In this document: piece by piece, positions 1 through 8,700 of the stretch
Layout: each line of letters starts with the position of its first letter
How positions within the stretch are numbered: position 1 is the first letter of the stretch
Assembly: GCF_900108585.1 (NCBI RefSeq)
Contig: NZ_UESZ01000001.1
Location: forward strand, 2,604,001-2,668,000
Direction: 5' to 3'
Length of the DNA stretch: 64,000 nt
Source of the DNA: Branchiibius hedensis
Lineage (GTDB): Bacteria; Actinomycetota; Actinomycetes; Actinomycetales; Dermatophilaceae
Translations under genes and position numbers: made by a program
Notes under the pieces: model-generated
The model's input: only the letters and a program-made list of their open reading frames with translations
What the model was told of the DNA's origin: nothing
Database searches by the model: none

Positions 1-19
1 CCTCCGGGGTCAGCACCCG

Positions 20-958
20 TCAATGCCCCAGGTGCGCAGTCTTGCCCGACCGGCCGAGCGCCTCATCCGACTCGGCCCAGCTGTGCAGCCACGCCCGGAA
101 GTCCGGCCCGATGTCGCGGTGGCGGACCGCCAACCGGACGACCGCCTTCAGGTAGTCCAGCCGGTCACCGGTGTCGTAACGCAGACCGCGGAAGATGACG
201 CCGGTGACTCCGCCGCCCTTTGCGTCCGACCCGGCCAACTCCACGAGGGCGTCGGTCAGCTGAATCTCCCCGCCGCGGCCGGGTTTGGTGTGCTTGAGGA
301 TGTCGAAGACCGACGGGTCGAGCACGTACCGGCCGATGATCGCCAGGTTGCTCGGTGCCTCGCCGACGGCCGGCTTCTCCACCAGGGATTTCACGCGCAC
401 AACGTCACCGTCGAGGTCCTCGACCTCCGCGCAGCCGTAGAGGTGGATCTGGTCCTCGGGGACCTCCATCAACGCCACCACGGAGCCACCGAACTCGTGC
501 CGCGCGGCGATCATGTCCAGCAGCAGGTGCTCGGTCTCGTCGATCAGGTCATCGCCCAGCAGCACCGCGAAGGGTTCGTTGCCGACGTGCGCCTCCGCGC
601 ACAGCACAGCGTGCCCGAGTCCGAGCGGCTCGCCTTGGCGGATGAAGTGCACGTTGCCGAGGTTCGCGGACTTCTGCACCCGCGCCATCCGCAGCTTGTC
701 GCCCTTCTTCTCCAGCGCCTGTTCTAGCTCCCAGTGCCGGTCGAAATGGTCCTCCAGCGCCGCCTTGTTGCGACCGGTCACCATCAACACGTCGTCGATG
801 CCGGAGCGGTTGGCTTCCTCCACGACGTACTGGATGGCCGGTTTGTCGACGACCGGCAGCATCTCCTTGGGGATCGCCTTGCTGGCCGGCAGGAACCGGG
901 TGCCCAGCCCCGCAGCGGGGATGACTGCCTTGCGGACCGGGTCCTCGATCGAGATCAT
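20..958 (-). CDS. galU: UTP--glucose-1-phosphate uridylyltransferase
   Basis: 312-residue cytoplasmic nucleotidyltransferase that makes UDP-glucose from UTP and glucose-1-phosphate for cell-envelope sugars and glycolipids. The N-terminus carries the nucleotide-binding signature AVIPAAGLGTRFLPASKAIPKE, here spanning residues 12-33, followed by the MLPVVDKPAIQYVVEEA segment typical of GalU. VLLGDDLI and LVEKP are the usual downstream motifs. Length matches the family. The start abuts the divergent cyclo-ligase gene, so the two promoters must lie in or next to roughly 35 bases. Confidence 0.96.
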   Translation of the reverse strand: MISIEDPVRKAVIPAAGLGTRFLPASKAIPKEMLPVVDKPAIQYVVEEANRSGIDDVLMVTGRNKAALEDHFDRHWELEQALEKKGDKLRMARVQKSANLGNVHFIRQGEPLGLGHAVLCAEAHVGNEPFAVLLGDDLIDETEHLLLDMIAARHEFGGSVVALMEVPEDQIHLYGCAEVEDLDGDVVRVKSLVEKPAVGEAPSNLAIIGRYVLDPSVFDILKHTKPGRGGEIQLTDALVELAGSDAKGGGVTGVIFRGLRYDTGDRLDYLKAVVRLAVRHRDIGPDFRAWLHSWAESDEALGRSGKTAHLGH

Positions 959-992
959 GCGCTCACCTTATGCGCTCAGCCACACTCATCAG

Positions 993-1556
993 GTGGACCA
1001 GTCAGAAGCTGCGGCGAAGGTCGCATTGCGCCGTGAGCTGCGCCGAGCCCGACGTGAGCGGGTCACCGCCGCCGACCAGGAGAGTCGCCGCGACCTGGGC
1101 CGCCGCCTGTCGGCGCACCTGATGGGAATGGTGTCTGATTCCCGTACGATGACCGTGGCGGTTTTCGAGTCCCTCCCGACCGAGCCGCCCACCGAGGAGA
1201 TCATCGCGGCGCTGCGAGTCGCCGGGCATCGGGTCATTGCCCCGATCCTGTTGGCGGACAAGGACCTGTCCTGGCGCGACCTGTCCAGCGGCCAGGACCT
1301 GGGCGTCGAGGGGATCGCCGACGCCACGGTCATCGTGCTGCCGGCACTTGCCGTCGATGTGCGCGGCCGCCGCCTCGGCCAGGGTGGCGGTTCCTACGAC
1401 CGGGCGCTGCTGCGAGCCGACCCCGAAGCGGTCCGGCTGGCAGTGGTGTTCGAGCAGGAGGTGCTGGACGCCGTACCTGCGGATGATCACGACCAACCGG
1501 TCGACGCGGTCTTGACCGCGGACCGGGGTGTGCGGCGCCTTCCCCTCGGCGACTGA
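993..1556 (+). CDS. 5-formyltetrahydrofolate cyclo-ligase
   Basis: About 187 residues. ATP-dependent conversion of 5-formyl-THF to 5,10-methenyl-THF (MTHFS family, folate salvage). The diagnostic C-terminal motif RLGQGGGSYDRAL is present, as are the basic N-terminal helix KVALRRELRRARRER and VIVLPALAVD. The open frame runs back into galU, so the GTG at 993 is chosen; an ATG at 957 overlaps galU and adds 12 residues. Sits in the galU-FmdB-mtnP-mscL neighbourhood common in Actinobacteria. Confidence 0.9.
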   Translation: MDQSEAAAKVALRRELRRARRERVTAADQESRRDLGRRLSAHLMGMVSDSRTMTVAVFESLPTEPPTEEIIAALRVAGHRVIAPILLADKDLSWRDLSSGQDLGVEGIADATVIVLPALAVDVRGRRLGQGGGSYDRALLRADPEAVRLAVVFEQEVLDAVPADDHDQPVDAVLTADRGVRRLPLGD

Positions 1557-1599
1557 GAGAATCAGCGCACCGACCCCAACGCACGAGGAGGCCTGCCGC

Positions 1600-3141
1600 A
1601 TGCTGCCCTCCTCTCTGAGCGCCATCACGTCGTTCACGCCGGATGATCTGACCCGCACGTTGGTGATCGGTTCCCTGGTGCTGCTGGTCTCCGTAGCCGC
1701 GGTCCGACTGGCCAACAAGTCCGGCCTCCCGACGCTGCTGCTCTACCTGGGAATCGGTCTGGTGCTGGGTGAAGCCGGGCTCGGCATCCAGTTCAGCGAC
1801 CCGCGGTTGACGCAGGTTTTCGGGTATTCCGCCCTGGCGCTGATCCTGGCCGAGGGTGGCCTCACGACCAGTTGGAGCTCGATCCGGCGCAGTGTCGCGC
1901 CCGCAGCGGTGCTCTCGACGGTCGGCGTCCTGGTCTCGATCGCCGTCGTCGGTGTCGCTGCGCACTATCTGCTGAACCTGAACTGGCAGGTGGCCTTCCT
2001 GCTGGGTGCCATCACCAGTTCCACCGATGCCGCGGCGGTCTTCTCCGTGCTGCGCCGGGTGCCGTTGCCGCACCGTCTGACCGGAGTCCTCGAAGCGGAG
2101 TCCGGGTTCAACGACGCCCCGGTCGTGCTGATCGTCGTCGCTCTCGCCGAGGGCGCGGCGCACCGCAACGAGAGCCCCTGGTGGGTCGTGGTCATCGAGG
2201 CGACCCTGGAGTTGGTCGGGGGCGCCGCCATCGGTCTGGCGATCGGCTGGGCCGGCTCCTGGATCGGCCACCGGGTCACCGCGACCTCCTCGGCGCTGTT
2301 CTCCCTGGCCGTGCTGAGTCTGACCGTCCTGGCGTACGGCGTGGCCGACCTGGCGCACACCAGCGGCTTCATCGCGGCGTACCTGTGTGCCCTGGTCATC
2401 GGTAACCAACGGCTGCCGCACCGGCAGGCGACCCGCAGCTTCGCGCAGGCCCTGGGCTGGTTGGCCCAGATCGGGTTGTTCGTGATGCTCGGTCTGCTGG
2501 CTTCGCCGAAACGGCTGATGGATCAGTTGGTTCCCGCGATCGTCATCGGCGTGGTGCTGCTCCTGCTGGCCCGGCCGCTGTCGGTGCTGGTCAGTCTGGC
2601 GCCGTTCCGCTTCACACCGCGGGAGATGGCCTTCCTCTCCTGGGCCGGCCTCCGCGGCGCGGTCCCCGTCGTGCTGGCCACCGTCCCGTTGACCGTCGGC
2701 ACCCCGAACACCGGCTGGATCTTCGACCTCGTCTTCGTCCTGGTGGTGGTCTTCACCATCGTGCAAGCACCCACGCTGCCCTGGTTGGCACGCAAACTGC
2801 GGATCGCGACCGCCGCGCACACGGTCACCGTTGAGGTCGAATCCACTCCCCTGGATGAGCTCCACGCCGACCTGTTGCAGGTGCGCGTCGGTCCGGATTC
2901 GAAGCTGAACGGTGTCGAGATCCATGAGTTGCGGCTGCCCGCCGGAGCCGCTGTGACGCTGGTGGTGCGGGACGGCACCAGCGCCGTACCCGCGCCCAAC
3001 ACCGTGCTGCGGCACGGTGATGAACTGCTGGTGGTCACCACCGCCGACGCGCGGACCGCCACGCTGCGGCGGATCCAGGCGGTCAGCGCCGATGGCCGCC
3101 TGGCGGGCTGGCGCAAGGCCCCTCGCAACCGAGCACCCTGA
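1600..3141 (+). CDS. Potassium/proton antiporter (CPA family, TrkA-C domain)
   Basis: 513-residue integral membrane cation/proton antiporter of the NhaP2/CvrA type. Residues 1-400 hold about 12 hydrophobic segments, including the conserved ITSSTDAAAVFS and EAESGFNDAP stretches of CPA1 exchangers, where the acidic residues carry the transported ion. The last 90 residues form a cytoplasmic TrkA-C (RCK_C) domain (about 425-500), which usually binds a nucleotide or ion and gates transport. ATG 1600 has a strong GAGGAGG 9 bases upstream. Predicted role: K+ efflux and pH homeostasis; substrate is inferred from family. Confidence 0.9.
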   Translation: MLPSSLSAITSFTPDDLTRTLVIGSLVLLVSVAAVRLANKSGLPTLLLYLGIGLVLGEAGLGIQFSDPRLTQVFGYSALALILAEGGLTTSWSSIRRSVAPAAVLSTVGVLVSIAVVGVAAHYLLNLNWQVAFLLGAITSSTDAAAVFSVLRRVPLPHRLTGVLEAESGFNDAPVVLIVVALAEGAAHRNESPWWVVVIEATLELVGGAAIGLAIGWAGSWIGHRVTATSSALFSLAVLSLTVLAYGVADLAHTSGFIAAYLCALVIGNQRLPHRQATRSFAQALGWLAQIGLFVMLGLLASPKRLMDQLVPAIVIGVVLLLLARPLSVLVSLAPFRFTPREMAFLSWAGLRGAVPVVLATVPLTVGTPNTGWIFDLVFVLVVVFTIVQAPTLPWLARKLRIATAAHTVTVEVESTPLDELHADLLQVRVGPDSKLNGVEIHELRLPAGAAVTLVVRDGTSAVPAPNTVLRHGDELLVVTTADARTATLRRIQAVSADGRLAGWRKAPRNRAP

Positions 3142-3163
3142 AACTATTCGTAGAATTGCGCCC

Positions 3164-3535
3164 ATGCCCACTTACTCGTACGCGTGCAAAGACTGCGGGC
3201 ACGCCTTCGACATCGTGCAGTCCTTCAGCGACGACGCGCTGACCGTCTGCCCCGAGTGCGGCGGCACACTGCGCAAACAGTTCAACGCGGTCGGCGTCGT
3301 CTTCAAGGGGTCCGGCTTCTACCGCACCGACAGCCGCGACTCGGCCAAGAAGGCTGGCAGTTCCGCGGACACGAAGTCCGACGCCAAGTCGGCGGACAGC
3401 AAGTCCACCTCCACGGAGAGCAGTTCGTCGAAGTCCTCCGACAGCGGCGCCTCCAGTTCCAGTAGTTCGTCGTCGAGTAGTTCATCGTCGAGCAGTTCGT
3501 CATCCACAACCTCTTCGGCGGCGGGCAGCAAGTAG
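3164..3535 (+). CDS. FmdB-family zinc-ribbon protein with poly-serine tail
   Basis: 123 residues. The first 60 are a classic FmdB/CxxC_CxxC_SSSS putative regulatory domain: MPTYSYACKDCGHAFD, then CPECGG, four cysteines that should bind one zinc. The rest is a low-complexity Ser/Lys/Asp tail ending in long runs of serine, typical of actinobacterial members. The function of the family is not firmly known. Lies 22 bases after the antiporter and 17 before mtnP, so probably co-transcribed. Confidence 0.9.
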   Translation: MPTYSYACKDCGHAFDIVQSFSDDALTVCPECGGTLRKQFNAVGVVFKGSGFYRTDSRDSAKKAGSSADTKSDAKSADSKSTSTESSSSKSSDSGASSSSSSSSSSSSSSSSSSTTSSAAGSK

Positions 3536-3552
3536 CCCCTAGATTCGGGGTC

Positions 3553-4371
3553 ATGAGCAGCGAATCCCTTGTCGGCATCATCGGCGGCTCCGGGCTGTAC
3601 TCCTTCTTCGCCGACGACGCCCCGCGCCGCACCGTCGACACCCCGTTCGGTGCGCCCAGCGACGACATCGTCCTCGGCGAGATCGGCGGCCGCCAGGTCG
3701 CCTTCCTGCCCCGGCACGGCCGCGGGCACAGGTATCCGCCGCACCGGATCAACTACCGCGCCAACCTGTGGGCGTTGCGCAGCCTGGGCGTGCGCCAAGT
3801 GCTGGCGCCCAGCGCGGTGGGTTCCCTGCAGCGGCAGCTGGGTCCGGGCACCTTCGTGGTGCCCGACCAGGTCGTCGACCGCACCTGGGGTCGGGCGCAC
3901 ACGGTGTACGACGACCCGGGCCCGGTCGTGCACGTCGCCTTCGCCGACCCCTACTGCCCGCTCGGCCGCACCGCGCTCCTCCAGGGTGCCGAGGGCGTGC
4001 CGAACCCGTGCGTCGACGGCGGCACGCTCGTGGTGATCAACGGCCCGCGATTCTCCAGCCGGGCCGAGTCCCGCTGGCATCAGCAGGCCGGGTGGAGCGT
4101 CGTCGGGATGACCGGGATGCCGGAAGCCTCGATCGCCCGTGAGTTGGCGTTGTGCTACTCGGCGATCTGTCTGGTCACCGATCTGGATGCCGGCCTCGAG
4201 CAGGACCAGGGGGTCACCCACCAGGAGGTGATGGCCGCCTTCGAACGCAATCTGGAGCAGGTGCGCGCCATCATCTCGGCGGCCGTTCCCGCGTTGCCGA
4301 CCACCGAGTCGCCGTCCTGCTCCTGCCGCCAGGCCCTCGACGGTTTGACGCTGCCCTTCGACCTGCCGTGA
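3553..4371 (+). CDS. mtnP: S-methyl-5'-thioadenosine phosphorylase
   Basis: 272 residues, PNP/MTAP family. Cleaves methylthioadenosine with phosphate, giving adenine and methylthioribose-1-phosphate (methionine and purine salvage). The phosphate-binding N-terminus VGIIGGSGLY, the RHGRGHRYPPHRINYRAN segment, INGPRFSSRAES and MTGMPEASIARELALCY are all present. The C-terminus has a CSC motif, seen in thermostable MTAPs with disulfides. The stop overlaps the GTG of the following SAF gene (GTGA), implying translational coupling. Confidence 0.93.
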   Translation: MSSESLVGIIGGSGLYSFFADDAPRRTVDTPFGAPSDDIVLGEIGGRQVAFLPRHGRGHRYPPHRINYRANLWALRSLGVRQVLAPSAVGSLQRQLGPGTFVVPDQVVDRTWGRAHTVYDDPGPVVHVAFADPYCPLGRTALLQGAEGVPNPCVDGGTLVVINGPRFSSRAESRWHQQAGWSVVGMTGMPEASIARELALCYSAICLVTDLDAGLEQDQGVTHQEVMAAFERNLEQVRAIISAAVPALPTTESPSCSCRQALDGLTLPFDLP

Positions 4372-5009
4372 AACCTCCCGTTCAGCGGCTGCTCCCGGAC
4401 TCCTGGCAGGGCGGCAGCGTCGCAGCCACGGCCCGGCGGCACCGCGCCCGCAAGGTGCTCGCGGCGGTGCTGGTCGCGGTCGCTGCCCTTGCCGCGGTCC
4501 ACCGCGTCACCTCGGCGGGGGCGACCCGGACCGTGGTCGTGGCGGCGCACGATCTGAGCGCAGGGCAACGCCTGGCCGGCGCGGACCTACGATCCGTGGC
4601 CTGGCCGGTCAGTGCCGCACTGCCCGACCCGCTGACCATGACTCAAGCGGTGGGCGCGGTGGTCGATGCCCCGATGCGCGCGGGCGAGCCGGTGACCGCG
4701 GCCCGTATCCGGGACGCCCGGTCCTGGGCCGGTTCGAGCAGCCGCGTCGTGTTGAGTGTGCCGGTCGAGCCCGCTCTGGCTGCCGTGCTGCAGCGAGGCG
4801 ACCGGGTCGATGTCTACGCCGGGGCGCGCCTGGTCGCCGCCACCACCACGGTCGTGCAGACATCTGCTGCCGCGGCGTCCTCGTGGACCGAGTCGGAAGA
4901 CCCCCGAGTTCTGTTGTCGGTGAGTGCATCCGACGCAGCGGCGGTCGCTGCCGGTGGCGAGGATTCGGGCAGCGGGCGGCTGACCCTTGCCTTGCATCCG
5001 GCCGCCTAG
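4368..5009 (+). CDS. SAF-domain protein, CpaB/RcpC-like, outside the pilus operon
   Basis: 213 residues. A basic N-terminal stretch is followed by one membrane segment (about 25-45), then an SAF domain beginning TRTVVVAAHDLSAGQRLAGA, with a second block containing RGDRVDVYAGA, as in CpaB/RcpC pilus proteins. GTG 4368 overlaps the mtnP stop, so it is expressed with mtnP rather than with the pilus genes 20 kb away. SAF proteins in Flp systems bind cell-wall or pilus components; here the role is only inferred. Confidence 0.8.
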   Translation: MKPPVQRLLPDSWQGGSVAATARRHRARKVLAAVLVAVAALAAVHRVTSAGATRTVVVAAHDLSAGQRLAGADLRSVAWPVSAALPDPLTMTQAVGAVVDAPMRAGEPVTAARIRDARSWAGSSSRVVLSVPVEPALAAVLQRGDRVDVYAGARLVAATTTVVQTSAAAASSWTESEDPRVLLSVSASDAAAVAAGGEDSGSGRLTLALHPAA

Positions 5010-5131
5010 CGCACGACTGGCGCTATCTCATGTGTCCCGGGCCACACCATCCGTGGGGTGAGGAAGTCGAGCCGCTGCCGCATTCTCGATAGATTCGGTC
5101 AGGACCGATTCCCCCCGATCAAGGAGACTTC

Positions 5132-5563
5132 ATGCTGAAGGGCTTCAAGGACTTCCTCTTCCGCGGCAACCTCATCGAGTTGGCCACCGCCTTCGTCATC
5201 GGCGCAGCGTTCACCACGCTGGTCAACACCTTCACCAGCGCCATCATCGAGCCGGTGCTGAACGCCTTCGGTGGCAAGAACGCCTCTCAGGGCCTGGGCT
5301 TCCGCATCATCTCGGACAACCCGTCGACGTTCATCAACATCAGCACCATCATCAACGCCTTGATCGTGTTCGTGCTGACGGCCGCGGTGCTGTACTTCCT
5401 GTTCATCGTGCCCTACGAGCGCTCCAAGCACCTGATCGGCATCGAAGAGCCGGAGAACGAGGAGACCGACAAGGACATCCTCGCCGACATCCGGGGGCTG
5501 CTGCGCGAAGCACGCGACGACCGCCCCGAGACTCGCCCCGTCGCCGACCCCTCGGACGGCTGA
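5132..5563 (+). CDS. mscL: Large-conductance mechanosensitive channel
   Basis: 143 residues. Homopentameric membrane channel that opens under membrane tension and protects against hypo-osmotic shock. The N-terminus MLKGFKDFLFRGNLIELATAF and the TM1 helix AFVIGAAFTTLVNTF match MscL; TM2 is around residues 68-92, followed by a charged cytoplasmic helix. The C-terminal tail is slightly longer than in E. coli (136 residues). Strong RBS AAGGAG before ATG 5132. Stand-alone gene with about 120 bases of upstream spacer. Confidence 0.96.
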   Translation: MLKGFKDFLFRGNLIELATAFVIGAAFTTLVNTFTSAIIEPVLNAFGGKNASQGLGFRIISDNPSTFINISTIINALIVFVLTAAVLYFLFIVPYERSKHLIGIEEPENEETDKDILADIRGLLREARDDRPETRPVADPSDG

Positions 5564-5568
5564 ATCAG

Positions 5569-5790
5569 CTAGTCCCAGTGCGGTGGTCGCTGCTCCAGCA
5601 ACCACCGATCCGCAGCGCTGAGCGGCGGCTCGGCAGACTTCTTGGTCTGCTGGGCCGCCGCTTTCGCGTCCTCGACCGCGGGTTCGCGCTGATCGGTGTC
5701 GTCGTCACCAGCGACGACAGGCACCTCGCGCTGCGGGTCACCGCCGGTCGCGGGCCGGACCGCTCGACGATGCCGCCGTGGCGACGTCAC
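5569..5790 (-). CDS. Small conserved protein coupled to the helicase-like gene
   Basis: 73 residues. Its GTG overlaps the TGA of the large upstream gene (GTGA at 5787-5790), so it is translationally coupled to it. The N-terminal two thirds are charged and low in complexity. The C-terminus LSAADRWLLEQRPPHWD is compact, and I recall similar tails in small actinobacterial proteins next to this kind of ATPase. No motif predicts a function; a partner of the upstream protein is the simplest guess. Confidence 0.65.
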   Translation of the reverse strand: MTSPRRHRRAVRPATGGDPQREVPVVAGDDDTDQREPAVEDAKAAAQQTKKSAEPPLSAADRWLLEQRPPHWD

Positions 5791-8700
5791 AACGACCTCA
5801 ACACCTGCGCGAGCCGGTCAGCCTCACCCGCGAGGTCCTGCTGGAGGTCCTGGGCGTAGACGGTCTCGGTGTGCCATCCCCGGATCGCGAGTTGATCCGG
5901 ACGCAGCCGCAGCCGGAACCGCAACGGTTCGCCGTGATCGCTGTCGTCAGATTCCACCGCCAGCAGCAGCTTCACGTCCGCCCCACCCACGGCGAGTTCG
6001 ACCGGCCGCCCGGACACGCCGTACGACGGGATAGCCGTCAACCCGCGCGAGCGCAACTGCGCCGCCAAAGCATCGATCAGGACCGGCACGTCGTTGCTGG
6101 CCACGACGGGCAGCACGGGGGTGTCCAGGACGCTACCGGTGGACGCGGTCCGCCGCCGTCGCCGAGGGGTACTCTGCTCCAGCGACTGCACCTGCAACGA
6201 CTGCGGATCGCCACCCGCGGCGCAATAACGCAGATAGTCGCGCAGCGTCCGTGACCCGGTGGTGCGCAGTCGGTCCTCGGGAAACGTCTGCGGGTCAAGG
6301 GTGCTCAGGACCTGCACGCGGCGCCGGGCCCGGCTCACCGCGCTCCAGAAGCGCACCATGGCCCCTTCGGCGCCCATCGCTTGCAGCAGCGCCGCGCCGC
6401 CACGCTCGTCGGCCAGGACCACGATCGCGGTGTCGGCGGTGACTGCGCGGGTGGTCACGACATCGCCGATCACCAGGGTGCGCTCGGCGCCACCCAACCG
6501 GCGTCGGATGTCCGGATCGTCCACCCGGCGCACCAGGTCGGTCTGGATCCGCTGCGCCAGATCCGCGGTCCACGTCACGACCAGGAGGGTGCCGTCGGGG
6601 TCGGCGCTCGCCGCTTCCCGGATGGCGGACAGGGCCGCCGACACGATGCGATCCTCATGCACCGTCGTCATGCCGATCGGGGTGCTGGCCCCCGCCGCCG
6701 GGAACCCGGTGACCTCGCCGCCATAGCGGCGCACCGCCGCGAAGGCGCTCAGCCGCTCATCGAGGCTGCGGTAGTCGTGGGCGAGCGCCAGCTGCGGGGC
6801 CAGCGGTTCGAGGGCCTGGAACACCGACGGCGCGGGCGGGGACTGCAGTGCACGCGGCAGGACAACCTCCTGGGTGCGATCGCCGAAGACCACAACCTGT
6901 CCCGCCCGGGTGATCGCCGGCAACGCCTCCGGCAGCGGCACCTGTCCACCGTCGTCGAAAATCACGACGTCAAACCACAGCCCGGTGGCGAGGGTCGCGG
7001 CCACCGCAAGCGGGCTGACCAGCCAGGCCGGCCGCAGCGCGGTCAACAGTTCGGGCGCCTGGGTCAACAGGGCCCCCGGATGCAGGACCCGGCTACGCAG
7101 CGTGACGACCTGGTCGGGCAGATCGACGCGCACCCGCTCCACCTGGCGGCGCACCCGCTCGCGCACCGCCGCGGCGCCTGCCCGCACGTGGGCAGCGTCG
7201 TCGGCGCGGAAGTCCTGCTCGGTCGCCCGCGCCGCCTCCGGATCGTGGGCTGCGAGCACCGGATCGGTGCGCTGGGAGTGCCCCAACACCGAGCTCCACC
7301 ACACCCATCGCACCTGCCACGCGGCCTCTTCGGGGCTGGCATCACGTGCGGCCAGATCATCCAGCAGGTCACCAAACCCGTTGGCCCGCAGCAGATCCAG
7401 CGTGCCAATCACTTCCGGCACAATCGCCAACCGGTCGTCGGCGTCGCGCAACCGCTCGGTCAGCACCTGGATCTCATCGAAGTCGGTGTCCACCAGGCTG
7501 CGAGCTGATGCACTACCGGCCAGGCGCGCCTCGAGCCACTCCAGCCGACCGCGCAGCGACTCCACCTGGGTGGCGACCTGCGGGGTGCGCAGCGGTGCCG
7601 TCGGAACGCTGCCTTTACCCGCGAGCGCCTGCCACCGGGTGCGCTGCTTCAACGCCCGCTGCAGCACCCCGTGCAGGCTGTGCGCGCTGGCGCCGGGCCG
7701 CAGCAACCGCTTGGCCTGGCTGCGCAGCCGGCGCCGCTCGAACATGCCCAGATCCGTCGGGGCGTCCGCGCCCTCGGCGGTGCCAGCGACCATCTCCGGC
7801 AGGCCCGCCCCGAAGACCTCCGGGGTGAAGACTTCCAACGTCTGGAAGACCCCGGCCATCAGATCCAGTTGGTCCTGGGCCTCGCGCAAGGAGCGCGGGC
7901 GGGCGAGTCCGACCTCGTCGGACAGTGCGGTGATCGTCGCGCGTTCGGCGTCCAGGCCGCCGTCGGCCAGGTCCGCGACGAGTTGTGCCGTGCGTTGGCG
8001 ATGATCGGCGCCCACGACCCGGGCACCGAACCACGGATCGTTCGTCGATCCCCCCGACCACGCCCCGGCCTCGACCGCCGCCTGCAGCGCATCGGACAGC
8101 GTGTAGAGGCGCTCGACGCTCACCGCGACCAAGTCGTCGATCACCAGCCGGCGGTCGCTGCCGACGTACTCCTGCCCGCTCATGTCGGCCAGCGCCCGTC
8201 GGCACTGCGCGGGGCTGACTCCCCACGGTGCGCGCAGGTCGTGCTCGGCCGCCCAGCGCTGCTCGAGGGTGGCGACCACACCGGCCAGGTCAGCCGGTTC
8301 AGCAACGGCTGGCTCGCTGGCGGCGGCAGCCAGGTCCGCCAACTGCCCCCGCAACCGGTCGGTGAGAGCGGCCGCCGTCTGCGAACGTACGTCGAGCAGC
8401 AGGTCCCCGAGCCCGGCCTGTCCCAGCCGGTCCAGCACGGCGTCGCCGTCCGACCACGCCTGGGTGACCACCAGTGCGCGGCGGCCGTCCATGGCCAACC
8501 CGGCCACCAGGCCGGCGATCGTCTGACTGGTGCCACAACCGGATGGGGCATGCACGGTGAGCTGCGCACCGGCCCGGACTGCGGCGATGACCTGTTGCTG
8601 CTCCGCGTCCAGATCCAGCGGCGCGAACTCGTCTTGCACCGCAACCGGCTGCGGTGGTGGTGGCTCGGCACCGACCTGCTGGGCGGCTTCGTGGTCACCG

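Noticed and set aside
1330-3171. 613-codon open frame on the minus strand opposite the antiporter
   Set aside because: Composition is Gln/Arg/Asp-rich nonsense typical of antisense frames in high-GC DNA; the plus-strand antiporter has clear motifs.
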